From Flavobacterium lutivivi (GTDB lineage Bacteria; Bacteroidota; Bacteroidia; Flavobacteriales; Flavobacteriaceae), in NCBI RefSeq assembly GCF_014642275.1, contig NZ_BMIM01000001.1, positions 1 through 64,000 on the forward strand: DNA of 64,000 nt, in the 5' to 3' direction. Of this stretch, positions 1 through 8,429 are shown in pieces. The notes below the pieces were generated by a model. The model was not told the DNA's origin, ran no database searches, and was given only the letters and a program-made list of their open reading frames with translations. Both the position numbers and the translations under genes were made by a program. Each line of letters starts with the position of its first letter. Positions within the stretch are counted from its first letter, which is position 1.

Positions 1-201
1 TTAGGTAACCAACCAAGCGCAAAAATTTATATATTTGACCGCTATGGAAAACTGTTGAAACAAATAAGTTCGACAGGCGATGGTTGGGACGGCACATTCA
101 ACGGAGCCTTGATGCCATCAACGGATTGTTGGTTCTTGGTAGAATATGAAGAACAAGGTCAGATTAAAGAGTTTAAAGCCCATTTCTCATTAAAAAGATA
201 A
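1..201 (+). CDS. T9SS type B sorting domain protein, C-terminal fragment
   Basis: The reading frame is open from the left edge and ends at TAA 199-201, giving 66 residues. The segment has the gliding-motility-associated C-terminal signature (T9SS type B): IYIFDRYGKLL, then GWDGTFNG, and a final AHFSLKR. In this family the domain is the export signal read by the type IX secretion machinery, and the rest of the protein, outside this window, is usually a large surface adhesin. The usual DDYWF before the last strand is TDCWF here, a minor variant. The SprF-like gene starts 6 bases downstream, as is usual for SprB-type adhesins and their SprF partners. The identity of the whole protein cannot be seen. 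Confidence 0.9.
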   Translation, partial: LGNQPSAKIYIFDRYGKLLKQISSTGDGWDGTFNGALMPSTDCWFLVEYEEQGQIKEFKAHFSLKR

Positions 202-207
202 TACAAA

Positions 208-1206
208 ATGAATTTAAGAAGATTTTACTTAGCATTAACGGTTTTTTTAACCACAATTTCTGTTTACTCACAAGAAGGATTACCAGTTTATTCAGATTAT
301 CTTTCTGATAATTACTATCTGCTGCATCCTTCGATGGCCGGAGCTGCCAGTTGTACCAAAGTAAGACTTACGGCAAGACAACAATGGTTTGGACAGCAAG
401 ATGCACCAGCTTTGCAAACATTAAGTATCAATGGTGCTGTAGGCGAAAGATCAGGTTTGGGAGCTATTGTTTTTAATGATAAAAATGGATACCATTCTCA
501 AAAAGGTTTAAAGTTGACCTATGCTCATCATATTATGTTTTCAAGGGATAATGTAGATTTAAATCAATTGTCTTTCGGTATGAGTGCTGGGTTTATTCAA
601 AGCCAATTGGACGAAACAGATTTTGAATTAGAAAATGGTTTTGATCCTGCAGTTTATGGTATTGTTCAAAGTGCTTCTTATTTTAACATGGATATAGGAG
701 CATCATATAATTTTTTAGATTTTTATGTTCATGCTACAGTAAAAAACGCATTAGCAAGTGATAGAAAGTTATATACTGATAGAGAACCAGTAAATCTTAG
801 AAGATTTATTCTGAATGCTGGATATACATTTGGCGATGCGGAAACTATAATGTGGGAACCTTCATTTATGTTTCAATTGGTAACTCAAACTCAAGAAAAA
901 ACAGTTGATTTGAATTTAAAAGCATTCAAAGAATTAGATTTTGGTAGAGTTTGGGGTGGATTGTCATATAGAAGAAGTTTGGATGGCGCACAGTTTATTG
1001 AAGGAAATTCTGTTGGTGACCAAAAGTTACAATACATTACCCCAATTTTGGGTGTTAATGTTAAGAATTTTATGTTTTCATATACATACTCACATCTAAT
1101 GGGAGATGTTAAATTTGACTCTGGAGGTTTTCATCAAATTACTCTAGGAATTAATCTATTCTGTAAACCAGAAAAGTATCATTGTAATTGTCCTGCTATT
1201 AATTAA
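208..1206 (+). CDS. PorP/SprF family type IX secretion membrane protein
   Basis: 332 residues with a signal peptide (MNLRRFYLALTVFLTTISVYSQ) and then the family start EGLPVYSDYL...LLHPSMAGAA and RQQWFG. The remainder alternates short beta strands, as expected of an outer-membrane beta barrel, and ends in a Cys-containing tail (CKPEKYHCNCPAIN). PorP/SprF proteins help secrete or anchor one particular type B cargo. The preceding gene ends in exactly that signal, so this is probably its dedicated partner. It follows six bases after that gene and is closed by a terminator at 1218-1244. It is unlikely to be the core PorP of the gliding operon, because porK/L/M/N are not adjacent. Confidence 0.9.
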   Translation: MNLRRFYLALTVFLTTISVYSQEGLPVYSDYLSDNYYLLHPSMAGAASCTKVRLTARQQWFGQQDAPALQTLSINGAVGERSGLGAIVFNDKNGYHSQKGLKLTYAHHIMFSRDNVDLNQLSFGMSAGFIQSQLDETDFELENGFDPAVYGIVQSASYFNMDIGASYNFLDFYVHATVKNALASDRKLYTDREPVNLRRFILNAGYTFGDAETIMWEPSFMFQLVTQTQEKTVDLNLKAFKELDFGRVWGGLSYRRSLDGAQFIEGNSVGDQKLQYITPILGVNVKNFMFSYTYSHLMGDVKFDSGGFHQITLGINLFCKPEKYHCNCPAIN

Positions 1207-1217
1207 TATTTTAATAT

Positions 1218-1244
1218 GTCCCGATTTTTCGGGACACTTTTTTT
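1218..1244 (+). terminator. Rho-independent terminator after the SprF-like gene
   Basis: Perfect 7-bp stem GTCCCGA/TCGGGAC with a TTTT loop, followed by ACTTTTTTTT. The T run ends directly at the ATG of the next gene (1245). Confidence 0.8.
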
Positions 1245-1760
1245 ATGATAAAATCTGTAAACGGAAAGTCTCCAATTATACCTAATGACTGTTATGTTGC
1301 CGAAAATGCAACAATCGTTGGAGATGTAACATTAGGAAGTCAATGTAGTATTTGGTTCAATGCTGTGGTTCGAGGTGATGTTCATTTTATAAAAATTGGC
1401 AATAAAGTAAATATACAAGATGGTGCAATTATTCATTGCACTTATCAAAAACATCCCACAATAATTGGCAATAATGTTTCTATTGGACATAATGCTATTG
1501 TACATGGTTGCACAATAAAAGACAATGTGCTTATAGGAATGGGAGCTATTGTGATGGACAATTGTGTAATTGAAAGCAATTCAATTATTGCAGCTGGTTC
1601 TGTAGTTACTCAAAACACAGTTGTAGAATCTGGGACGATTTATGCTGGTGTTCCTGCAAAAAAAGTTAAAGAAATTAATCAATCAGATTTTGCGGGAGAA
1701 ATTGATAGAATTTCTAATAATTATGTAATGTATTCAAGTTGGTTCAAAGAAGATAACTAA
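1245..1760 (+). CDS. Gamma-carbonic anhydrase-like hexapeptide protein (YrdA/PaaY family)
   Basis: 171 residues forming a left-handed beta helix built from hexapeptide repeats (for example IVGDVT, IIGNNVSIGHNAIVHG). The three His that bind metal in gamma-carbonic anhydrases are present: H64 (IIHCTY), H82 and H87 (GHNAIVHG). RGDVHFIKIG and NIQDGAIIH are family hallmarks. The protein is cytoplasmic; many members of this family have weak or no measured carbonic anhydrase activity, so the reaction is uncertain. The ATG at 1245 gives the normal family N-terminus, yet it directly abuts the upstream terminator's T run. The last four bases overlap the end of convergent murI. Confidence 0.88.
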   Translation: MIKSVNGKSPIIPNDCYVAENATIVGDVTLGSQCSIWFNAVVRGDVHFIKIGNKVNIQDGAIIHCTYQKHPTIIGNNVSIGHNAIVHGCTIKDNVLIGMGAIVMDNCVIESNSIIAAGSVVTQNTVVESGTIYAGVPAKKVKEINQSDFAGEIDRISNNYVMYSSWFKEDN

Positions 1761-2536
1761 AAATCTTTTTCAATTACTTCAAAATTTCCATTTAGAATTG
1801 TTTTAAGAACTTTTGAGTCGCTGTTTGTGTAAAAAATTGTTTCCCCTTTTTTATTGCTAAGGTTTAGGGTATTATTCTCTTCTAAAACTTTTTTTGTTTG
1901 TCGAGCTACTGCTTCGCCAGAATCTATTATTTTTATCCTTTTAGGCAGGATTTTTTTTATTTGTGGAATAAGATAAGGGTAATGACTACATCCTAGCACC
2001 AAATAATCGATATTAGCCTCAACCATTGGCTTTAAATATTGATGCAGTAATGAATTCATTTCAGCAGAATTAATTTCCCCATTTTCTATAAGCGGAACTA
2101 AATTATAACCAATCTGCTCAATAATTTTTATATCCTGAAATTTTCTTGATGTTTCATGAAATAGTTCACTATTCAATGTTCCTTTTGTAGCGAGAATTCC
2201 TATAGTATGAGTTTTGGAATTGAGTGCTGCTGGTTTTATAGCTGGTTCAATGCCTATGAAAGGAACTTTATATTTGGCTCTTAATTCTTTAATGGCATTT
2301 GTTGTTGCTGTGTTACAAGCCACAACAATAATTTTACAATTTTGCTCAAGAAGAAATTCAGTGTTTTTTATGCTCAAAGCTATAATTTCTTCTTTGCTTT
2401 TTTGTCCATACGGAGCGTTTTTGCTGTCAGCGAGATAAATTGTATTCTCGTTTGGAAGAAGTTCGTTAATTTCTCTCCAAATAGATGTTCCTCCGATACC
2501 TGAGTCAAAAAGCCCTATAGGATTATTGTTTGCCAT
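1757..2536 (-). CDS. murI: Glutamate racemase
   Basis: 259 residues. MurI interconverts L- and D-glutamate, supplying D-Glu for peptidoglycan in the cytoplasm. The N-terminal GLFDSGIGG loop (D11, S12) and the two catalytic cysteines are visible: C74 in VVACNTATT and C183 in LGCSHYPYL, with H185 following. Length is normal. It is the last gene of the minus-strand envelope cluster, 66 bp after the Skp-like gene. A terminator-like hairpin lies in that gap, so it may be partly insulated from the genes upstream. Confidence 0.96.
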   Translation of the reverse strand: MANNNPIGLFDSGIGGTSIWREINELLPNENTIYLADSKNAPYGQKSKEEIIALSIKNTEFLLEQNCKIIVVACNTATTNAIKELRAKYKVPFIGIEPAIKPAALNSKTHTIGILATKGTLNSELFHETSRKFQDIKIIEQIGYNLVPLIENGEINSAEMNSLLHQYLKPMVEANIDYLVLGCSHYPYLIPQIKKILPKRIKIIDSGEAVARQTKKVLEENNTLNLSNKKGETIFYTNSDSKVLKTILNGNFEVIEKDF

Positions 2537-2539
2537 AGT

Positions 2540-2585
2540 AACAAAAATAAAAAAAACTGTTCAAAGGAATTGAACAGTTTTTCAA
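2540..2585 (-). terminator. Terminator between the Skp-like gene and murI
   Basis: Perfect 11-bp stem AAACTGTTCAA/TTGAACAGTTT (2554-2580) with loop AGGAA. On the minus strand it is followed by a T-rich run. It ends four bases before the murI start, so it could terminate or attenuate transcription into murI. Confidence 0.75.
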
Positions 2586-2602
2586 GTAAAGTATATTTTT
2601 TT

Positions 2603-3103
2603 TTAGAAACCTAAATCTTTTTTTACATCAGCTGTAATATCTGGACCATCTGCTAAAAGTAAGTCAGCTACATTTAAAACATATTGATATCCTTTTGCTT
2701 TTCCAACTTTTTGAATAGAAGCTTTGATTTTATCCATTAATGGTTTTACTAAGTCAGATTCTTTCTTTTGAAGTTCTTTTTGAGCGTTATCTCTATAATC
2801 TGTAATTCTTTTTACTAAATCTTGAACTTCAGTTTGACGTGTTTGATTTACTGCATCAGTTACAGTAGAAGCCTCTTGCTCATATTTTTTTATTTTATTT
2901 TGATACTCTTCAGCCATTGTTTTATATTCAGCGTCATATGTTGCGCTTAGTTTTTCCAATTGTTTTTGAGCATCTAACATTGCAGGCATTTTTGAAATAA
3001 TTTCATTTACATCTACATGTGCAGTTTTAGCTTGTGCATTAATAGTTTGGCTAGCTCCTACAAACAATACTGCAGCCAATAGTAATGATTTCAATCTTCT
3101 CAT
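2603..3103 (-). CDS. OmpH/Skp family periplasmic chaperone
   Basis: 166 residues: signal peptide (MRRLKSLLLAAVLFVGASQTINAQ), then the short beta segment typical of Skp (AHVDVNEIISKMP), a long charged coiled-coil hairpin at about 45-125, and the closing strand region KGYQYVLNVADLLLADGPDITADV. Skp trimers hold unfolded outer-membrane proteins in the periplasm and deliver them to the BAM complex. Length matches the family. It lies 27 bp after a second, longer Skp-like gene and downstream of bamA, the usual order in Bacteroidota. Confidence 0.93.
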   Translation of the reverse strand: MRRLKSLLLAAVLFVGASQTINAQAKTAHVDVNEIISKMPAMLDAQKQLEKLSATYDAEYKTMAEEYQNKIKKYEQEASTVTDAVNQTRQTEVQDLVKRITDYRDNAQKELQKKESDLVKPLMDKIKASIQKVGKAKGYQYVLNVADLLLADGPDITADVKKDLGF

Positions 3104-3130
3104 TTTTAAAAGTGTTTATTAATTAATTTA

Positions 3131-4126
3131 TTATTCTTGTTTTGTTTCTTGTTTCTTTTCTTCTTTAGCTTTTTTAGCTGCTTCTCTGTCTTCTAAAATT
3201 TTCTTTTTTCTATCTTCCAAAGCTTTTTTTCTATCTTCTAATGCTTTTGCTCTCGCAGCTGCTTTTTCATCTTTTACAGAATTTGTTGTGTCTTTTTCAG
3301 ATTCCTTTTCTTCTGTAGTTTCAGATTTTGTTTCTTCTGATGTTTTATCTTTATCACTAATCGTGCCAGTTTTTTTAGAAGCATTATTTTCAGAGTTTTC
3401 TTTTCTTTTGTCTTCAAGCTCTTTTTTTCTTGCTTCAGCAGCCGCTTTTCTATCTTGAACAAGTTTTTCTCTTGCTGCTTTTTTCTCTTCGAGAGCTTTT
3501 CTTCTGGCAGCTAAAGCAGGATTTTCATCCTCAAGATTTTCTTCATATTCCTTAGCTTCTTGTTCTTTTATTTGTTTTTTTGATAGCTGTTCTCTTTTTT
3601 CAGCTCTTGTTATTGAACGAACAACTTGGTCGCTAATATCATGTCTTTTGGCAGCAAAAAGCATAGTCAAATCTGATGATTTATCAAAAACATAATCAAA
3701 CTTTTTAAGTTCAGCAATGTCTTGAACAGCATTAAAAACTTGGTCTTGAATAGGTTTTACTAAAACTGCTTTTTGCGTCATGAGTTCACCATTTGGACCA
3801 AATTTCTTTTGTTGAAAATCTAATAATTCGCTTTCTTGGAATGCAATTTCTTCTTCTCTTTCTTCAATCAATTCTTTGGTTAAAAGAGCTTTCTCTGTTT
3901 TTAGAGCATCTTTTAATTTTGCAATTTCAACTTTTTTGGTTTCAATATCTTGCTTCCATTTTTGAGCTTTTTGTTCCAATTGGCTTTTGGCTTCAGTATA
4001 ATCTGGAACATGTTCTAGGATATATTCCATATCGATATAACCAATTCTAATTCCTCTTGATTGAGATTTTGCCTCAAAAATTGTCATCAAGACAAATAAA
4101 AACGATAATGCAAAATATTTTTTCAT
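3131..4126 (-). CDS. OmpH/Skp family chaperone with long charged C-terminal tail
   Basis: 331 residues from the ATG at 4126, chosen because it begins a clean signal peptide (MKKYFALSFLFVLMTIFEAKSQ); the frame stays open 24 codons further upstream without a plausible N-terminus. The Skp core spans about 28-180: IRIGYIDMEYILEHVPDY, a coiled coil, then FDYVFDKSSDLTMLFAAKRHDIS. After it comes a low-complexity tail of about 150 residues rich in K, E, A and R (repeats such as AARAKALEDRKKALEDRKKK). The tail is predicted to be a highly charged helix; its role is unknown. The gene lies 35 bp after bamA and probably shares its transcript. Confidence 0.9.
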   Translation of the reverse strand: MKKYFALSFLFVLMTIFEAKSQSRGIRIGYIDMEYILEHVPDYTEAKSQLEQKAQKWKQDIETKKVEIAKLKDALKTEKALLTKELIEEREEEIAFQESELLDFQQKKFGPNGELMTQKAVLVKPIQDQVFNAVQDIAELKKFDYVFDKSSDLTMLFAAKRHDISDQVVRSITRAEKREQLSKKQIKEQEAKEYEENLEDENPALAARRKALEEKKAAREKLVQDRKAAAEARKKELEDKRKENSENNASKKTGTISDKDKTSEETKSETTEEKESEKDTTNSVKDEKAAARAKALEDRKKALEDRKKKILEDREAAKKAKEEKKQETKQE

Positions 4127-4161
4127 ACTTGATTGGTTTGTTAAATAGTTATCAAATATAA

Positions 4162-6870
4162 TTAAAATTGTTGACCAATTATAAAATGTGTTTCCCATCC
4201 ATTTTTTCCAGTATAACCTGGAACTGCATCAAAGCCATGTCCGAAGTCAATACCCAAAAGACCAAATGCAGGCATAAATACCCTTAGACCAAATCCTGCT
4301 GAACGCTGAAGACTAAATGGATTGTATTCGCTAAATTTATTAAATGATGCTCCAGCTTCTAAGAATGTTAATGCATAAATAGAGGCAGCAGCTTTGAGTG
4401 TTAATGGATATCTTAGCTCCAACGAAAATTTATTATAGATAGTTCCACCATCTGTTGAAGATAATGATTGGTTAGGATAACCACGCAACTGGATAACTTC
4501 TCTACCATCGAGTGCAAAGTTTGCTAGACCATCACCACCAAGGAAGAATCTTTCAAAAGGAACAATTCCTCTGTCGTTGTTGTATGCGCCAAGGAAACCA
4601 AATTCTCCTAAAGCTCTTAGAACTAATGCTTTTTGTTGAGTTCCCATTAATTTTGTGTACCAATCAGCTTTAAACTTTACTTTGTAATACTCAAGCCATT
4701 TGAATTTTTCTTGGTCAACTTTTCCTTGATTCACGTCAGCATCTACATATGAATCAACTTTGTAATAACCTGTTTGTCCATTACTGTTTGTTCCATATTT
4801 TACATAATCTACTCCAAGTTGTGGTAAATTTCCATCATCATTTGGTATCGGTGTAAAATCTGTAGTATTAATATACTTCATTTTGTAGGCTTCTTGATTT
4901 TCTAAATCCCCATAATTTATTCCGTTGAATAAAGAATATGGCGCGGTAAATTTTGCGGAGATACTAAATTCTGAACCCGAAGTTGGGAATATTGGGTTTA
5001 CACCTTTATTGTTTCTAGTAAGACCAACGGTCATTGCTAAATTTCTTGATGCTCCATTTCCAAAAGTGAATAAACCAGTATTATAGTTATTCAAATCATA
5101 GTATTGGAAACTCAAAGAGTTTGACAAGACAAAGTAATCATCTGGCACAGATAATCTTTTTGCTAAACCAACCGATAATGAAGTGATATTAAAACTTTTT
5201 GATTTGTTTACACTGCTCGTATATCCTGTATATAAATATTGTTTACTGTGGGATAATGATGTAGAAAACTGAACAGGTTTTTTTCCTCCAAACCAAGGTT
5301 CTGAGAACGATAAACTATACGTTTGGAAATATGTACTTGCTTGTGCTCTAAGCGACACCTTTTGTCCATCACCCATCGGTAGTGGTTTGTAGGCATCTTT
5401 GTCAAATATACCTCTTAACGAAAAATTGTTGAACGATAAACCAAGTGTACCGATAAAACCTCCACCACCATAACCTCCTTGAAGTTCAATTTGGCTAGAA
5501 CCTTTTTCAACTAAATTATACTCAATATCCACTGTTCCTGCTGCGGGATCAACATTTTTAAATTTTGGATCTATTGCCTCAGGATCAAAGAAACCTAGTT
5601 GACCAATCTCTCTAACGGTTCTTACTAAATCTTCTTTGCTATATTTTTCGCCAGGATGAGTTCTCAATTCTCTGTAGATTACGTGGTCGTGTGTTTTGTC
5701 GTTACCAACAACCGTAATATTGTTGAAATAGGCAACTGGACCTTCAGTTATTCTAATTTCAAAATCAATAGTATCATTGGCTGTTTTTACTTCTACAGCA
5801 TTGATGTTAGAGAATAAATATCCATTGTTTTGGTAAAGATTTGTCAAATCATCACCATCGGGTTTTGTTTTGTCTGAAATTCTTTTCTCGAGTAAAACAC
5901 CATTGTAAGTATCTCCTTTTTTGATGCCTAAAATTCTTGATAACATTTGGTCTGAATACACAGAGTTACCTAGGAATTTTATGTTTCCAAAATAATATTT
6001 TTTACCTTCTTCAACTTTGATGTTGATGGCTATTTTATCTTTTTTTGGTGTTAAAAAAACAGAATCCGAAATTACACGAGCATCTCTAAATCCTTTTTCT
6101 TTGTATTTATCAACAACTGAAACTAAGTCTTCTTTATATTTATCTTTTACAAATTTTGAGGCTTTGAAGATTCTAATTGGATTAATAACCTTGGTGTTTT
6201 TCATAGCTTTTCTCAGTTTTTTGTCTGAGAATTTCTCGTTACCTTCAAAGTCTATTTTGGCAATTTTTAGTTTAGAATCTTTGTCAATGTTTATAAGCAT
6301 TCGAACATTATTTCCTTCAATCGTGTCAGGTTCTGTTCTTATGAAAACTTTGGTATTGAAATAACCTTCTTTTTTATATTTGTTTTCGATGTAATTTTTG
6401 GTAGTTGTTATAAGGTTTTCATTGACAATTTTTCCTTTTTTAAGGTCATTGTCTTTTATTAATCCTTCAACTTTAGATTTTTTTACACCATTTATTTTTA
6501 CTTCACTAAGTTTAGGTAACTCGTTGATGTTGAGTTGTATCCAAATGCTGTCGCCTTCGATTTTTGAAGCATAAAAATCTATATCACTAAATAATCCTAG
6601 TTTGCCTAGCTTTTTTATGGCATTGCTAATTTCTTCTCCTGGAACTATTAGTTCTTGGCCTTTTTCCAAACCAGAAAAAGTAACTACTGTTTGTTCGTTA
6701 TAACTTATTTTGCCTGTTACATTTACTCCTGCAAGAAAATATTTCCTACCTTGATTGAAAGGAAGTCTTTCTTCTTGTGCATAAAAACTTTGGGAACATC
6801 CTAGAAAAACAAGGATAAGTAATATTTTAAAACTATTTAACTGCACTGAAAATTTATTTAATTTGTTCAC
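4162..6870 (-). CDS. bamA: Outer membrane protein assembly factor BamA
   Basis: About 902 residues. BamA is the outer-membrane core of the machine that inserts beta-barrel proteins. A signal peptide (hydrophobic FKILLILVFLGCSQSFYAQ) precedes five POTRA-type repeats (for example LPKLSEVKINGVKKSKVEGL and PVAYFNNITVVGNDKTHDHV). Then come SQIELQGGYGGGGFIGTLG and a C-terminal beta barrel ending in F, with the conserved loop motif LRGYP. The start is uncertain: I chose GTG at 6870, which overlaps the uppS end by 17 bp. GTG 6846 and ATG 6921 are in frame; an upstream ATG at 7023 would lie deep inside uppS and is unlikely. The gene sits between uppS and the Skp-like chaperones. Confidence 0.95.
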   Translation of the reverse strand: MNKLNKFSVQLNSFKILLILVFLGCSQSFYAQEERLPFNQGRKYFLAGVNVTGKISYNEQTVVTFSGLEKGQELIVPGEEISNAIKKLGKLGLFSDIDFYASKIEGDSIWIQLNINELPKLSEVKINGVKKSKVEGLIKDNDLKKGKIVNENLITTTKNYIENKYKKEGYFNTKVFIRTEPDTIEGNNVRMLINIDKDSKLKIAKIDFEGNEKFSDKKLRKAMKNTKVINPIRIFKASKFVKDKYKEDLVSVVDKYKEKGFRDARVISDSVFLTPKKDKIAINIKVEEGKKYYFGNIKFLGNSVYSDQMLSRILGIKKGDTYNGVLLEKRISDKTKPDGDDLTNLYQNNGYLFSNINAVEVKTANDTIDFEIRITEGPVAYFNNITVVGNDKTHDHVIYRELRTHPGEKYSKEDLVRTVREIGQLGFFDPEAIDPKFKNVDPAAGTVDIEYNLVEKGSSQIELQGGYGGGGFIGTLGLSFNNFSLRGIFDKDAYKPLPMGDGQKVSLRAQASTYFQTYSLSFSEPWFGGKKPVQFSTSLSHSKQYLYTGYTSSVNKSKSFNITSLSVGLAKRLSVPDDYFVLSNSLSFQYYDLNNYNTGLFTFGNGASRNLAMTVGLTRNNKGVNPIFPTSGSEFSISAKFTAPYSLFNGINYGDLENQEAYKMKYINTTDFTPIPNDDGNLPQLGVDYVKYGTNSNGQTGYYKVDSYVDADVNQGKVDQEKFKWLEYYKVKFKADWYTKLMGTQQKALVLRALGEFGFLGAYNNDRGIVPFERFFLGGDGLANFALDGREVIQLRGYPNQSLSSTDGGTIYNKFSLELRYPLTLKAAASIYALTFLEAGASFNKFSEYNPFSLQRSAGFGLRVFMPAFGLLGIDFGHGFDAVPGYTGKNGWETHFIIGQQF

Positions 6871-7594
6871 TTGTTTTTCCAAATCTTCTTTCTCTTTTTT
6901 GATAACTAATGATAGCTTCATACAAATCTTGTTCTTTAAAATCGGGCCAAAGCACTTCTGTAAAATAAAACTCTGCATAAGCAATTTGCCATAACAGAAA
7001 ATTACTGATTCTATGCTCGCCACTTGTCCTGATTACCAAATCGACATCGGGCAAATTGTGCGTGTAAAGATGCTGATTAATAATTGATTCATCAATAGTG
7101 TCGGGAGAAATTATATTATTTTTAACTTTAAGACTTATTTTCTTGACTGCGTTTAGCAATTCTTCTCTTGAGCCATAGCTTAGCGCAAGGGTTAATGTCA
7201 TTCTACTATTGGTTTTGGTTTTGTCAATAACAGCCAACAGTTCTTTTTTTACTTTTTCGGGTAACGATTCGAGGCTTCCAATAGCGTTTAGCTTGATGTC
7301 GTTTTTTTGTAGAGTTTCTAATTCCTTTTTCAATGAAGAAATTAAAAGTTTCATGAGTGTATCTACTTCTAGCTTTGGTCTATTCCAATTCTCTGTAGAA
7401 AAAGCATAAAGTGTAAGGTTTTCTATGCCAAGTCTGGCACAATTTTCCACTGTTGTTCGAACAGCTTTTGTGCCATTTTCGTGGCCAAATGCACGAAGTA
7501 GTCCTTTTTGTTTTGCCCAACGTCCGTTGCCATCCATGATGATGGCAAGATGCTTGGGTAATTTTGTTTTATCTATATTTTTTTCTAAATCCAT
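6854..7594 (-). CDS. uppS: Isoprenyl transferase (undecaprenyl diphosphate synthase)
   Basis: 246 residues. This cis-prenyltransferase condenses isopentenyl diphosphate onto farnesyl diphosphate to make the C55 lipid carrier for peptidoglycan and O-antigen. The motifs are complete: IIMDGNGRWAKQ with catalytic D21, GHENGTKAVR, LTLYAFSTENWNRP, VDLVIRTSGEHRISNFLLWQ and the closing YAEFYFTEVLWPDF. It starts 2 bp after the DUF6089 gene and overlaps the probable bamA start, so the three genes are likely co-transcribed. Confidence 0.97.
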   Translation of the reverse strand: MDLEKNIDKTKLPKHLAIIMDGNGRWAKQKGLLRAFGHENGTKAVRTTVENCARLGIENLTLYAFSTENWNRPKLEVDTLMKLLISSLKKELETLQKNDIKLNAIGSLESLPEKVKKELLAVIDKTKTNSRMTLTLALSYGSREELLNAVKKISLKVKNNIISPDTIDESIINQHLYTHNLPDVDLVIRTSGEHRISNFLLWQIAYAEFYFTEVLWPDFKEQDLYEAIISYQKRERRFGKTSEQIK

Positions 7595-7596
7595 TT

Positions 7597-8283
7597 TTAA
7601 TCAGCGCAATAGCAAGGCTTGTTCCCAAAGGTGTATGTTAGTGTAAAACCTGAAAAAACATACCAATCGTTGCTATTTACATTTCCAAATTTCAACGGTT
7701 CCAAATTTTTATTTTTGGGTTGACTTCCGTCAATATTATCAGTAAAAGTATATCTTGCTCCAACTTCAAATCCTAAAACCAATGAACTAGTAATTTTTGA
7801 TTTTAATCCTAGTGTTATCGGTATAGCAATTTCACTTTCTTGATAATCCTTTTTTGTTTCACCATTTAACACATATAACTCATTGTAAATAAAGTAATTT
7901 ATTCCCGAATATACGTATGGAGTAAACTTTCTTTTTAATTCTTCATGCAAATTGAAATCAAAAAAATTGAATTCCATTCCAATAGAAAATTCTTTTATGT
8001 TGTTTTCAAAAGAATAGCCTCTTAAACTTCTAGCAGGTTCATCGGAATCTTTGTCATTTCCTGAAACTGTTGATTGCATGTATGAAATTCTATATGAATG
8101 CCTAGGGCTTTTGTTCCATTTGTATAATATCCCAAAAGCTGGTTCGTTTGGCGAAATATAACTTGTTTTACCAACGTCACCAACAAAATTACTTCCTCCT
8201 AAAAAAACTCCAATTTCATGAATTTGAGCATTCAAAAAGTTATTCGTCAATAAGCAAAAAAACAGAAAAAAAATCTTTCTCAT
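7597..8283 (-). CDS. DUF6089 family outer-membrane-like protein
   Basis: 228 residues: signal peptide (MRKIFFLFFCLLTNNFLNAQ), then IHEIGVFLGGSNFVGDVG and a run of amphipathic beta strands ending in FSGFTLTYTFGNKPCYCAD, which looks like a small beta barrel of eight or so strands. The same family is usually found next to uppS/bamA and NAD kinase in Flavobacteriaceae, hinting at an envelope role, but no biochemical function is known to me. The C-terminal CYCAD, with two Cys after the last strand, resembles the Cys-rich tail of the SprF-like protein at 208-1206. Confidence 0.85.
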   Translation of the reverse strand: MRKIFFLFFCLLTNNFLNAQIHEIGVFLGGSNFVGDVGKTSYISPNEPAFGILYKWNKSPRHSYRISYMQSTVSGNDKDSDEPARSLRGYSFENNIKEFSIGMEFNFFDFNLHEELKRKFTPYVYSGINYFIYNELYVLNGETKKDYQESEIAIPITLGLKSKITSSLVLGFEVGARYTFTDNIDGSQPKNKNLEPLKFGNVNSNDWYVFSGFTLTYTFGNKPCYCAD

Positions 8284-8301
8284 TCAATTGAAAATAGCGT
8301 G

Positions 8302-8309
8302 CAAATATA
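8302..8309 (-). promoter_or_regulatory. -7 box for the DUF6089-uppS-bamA transcript
   Basis: On the minus strand this reads TATATTTG, matching the Bacteroidota TAnnTTTG box, about 20 bp before the ATG at 8283. No clear -33 TTG is visible. It lies in the 146-bp gap after nadK, where a new transcript would start. Confidence 0.5.
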
Positions 8310-8429
8310 ATAATTATCAGCACTTATGAAACATAAATGTTAATATTCTTTACCTCAATTATCTGAAACAATAAGGTTTGTTTTTGCTAAAACGAAAAAA
8401 AAGGGAAAGTAGTATTGAAAAAATGAATT

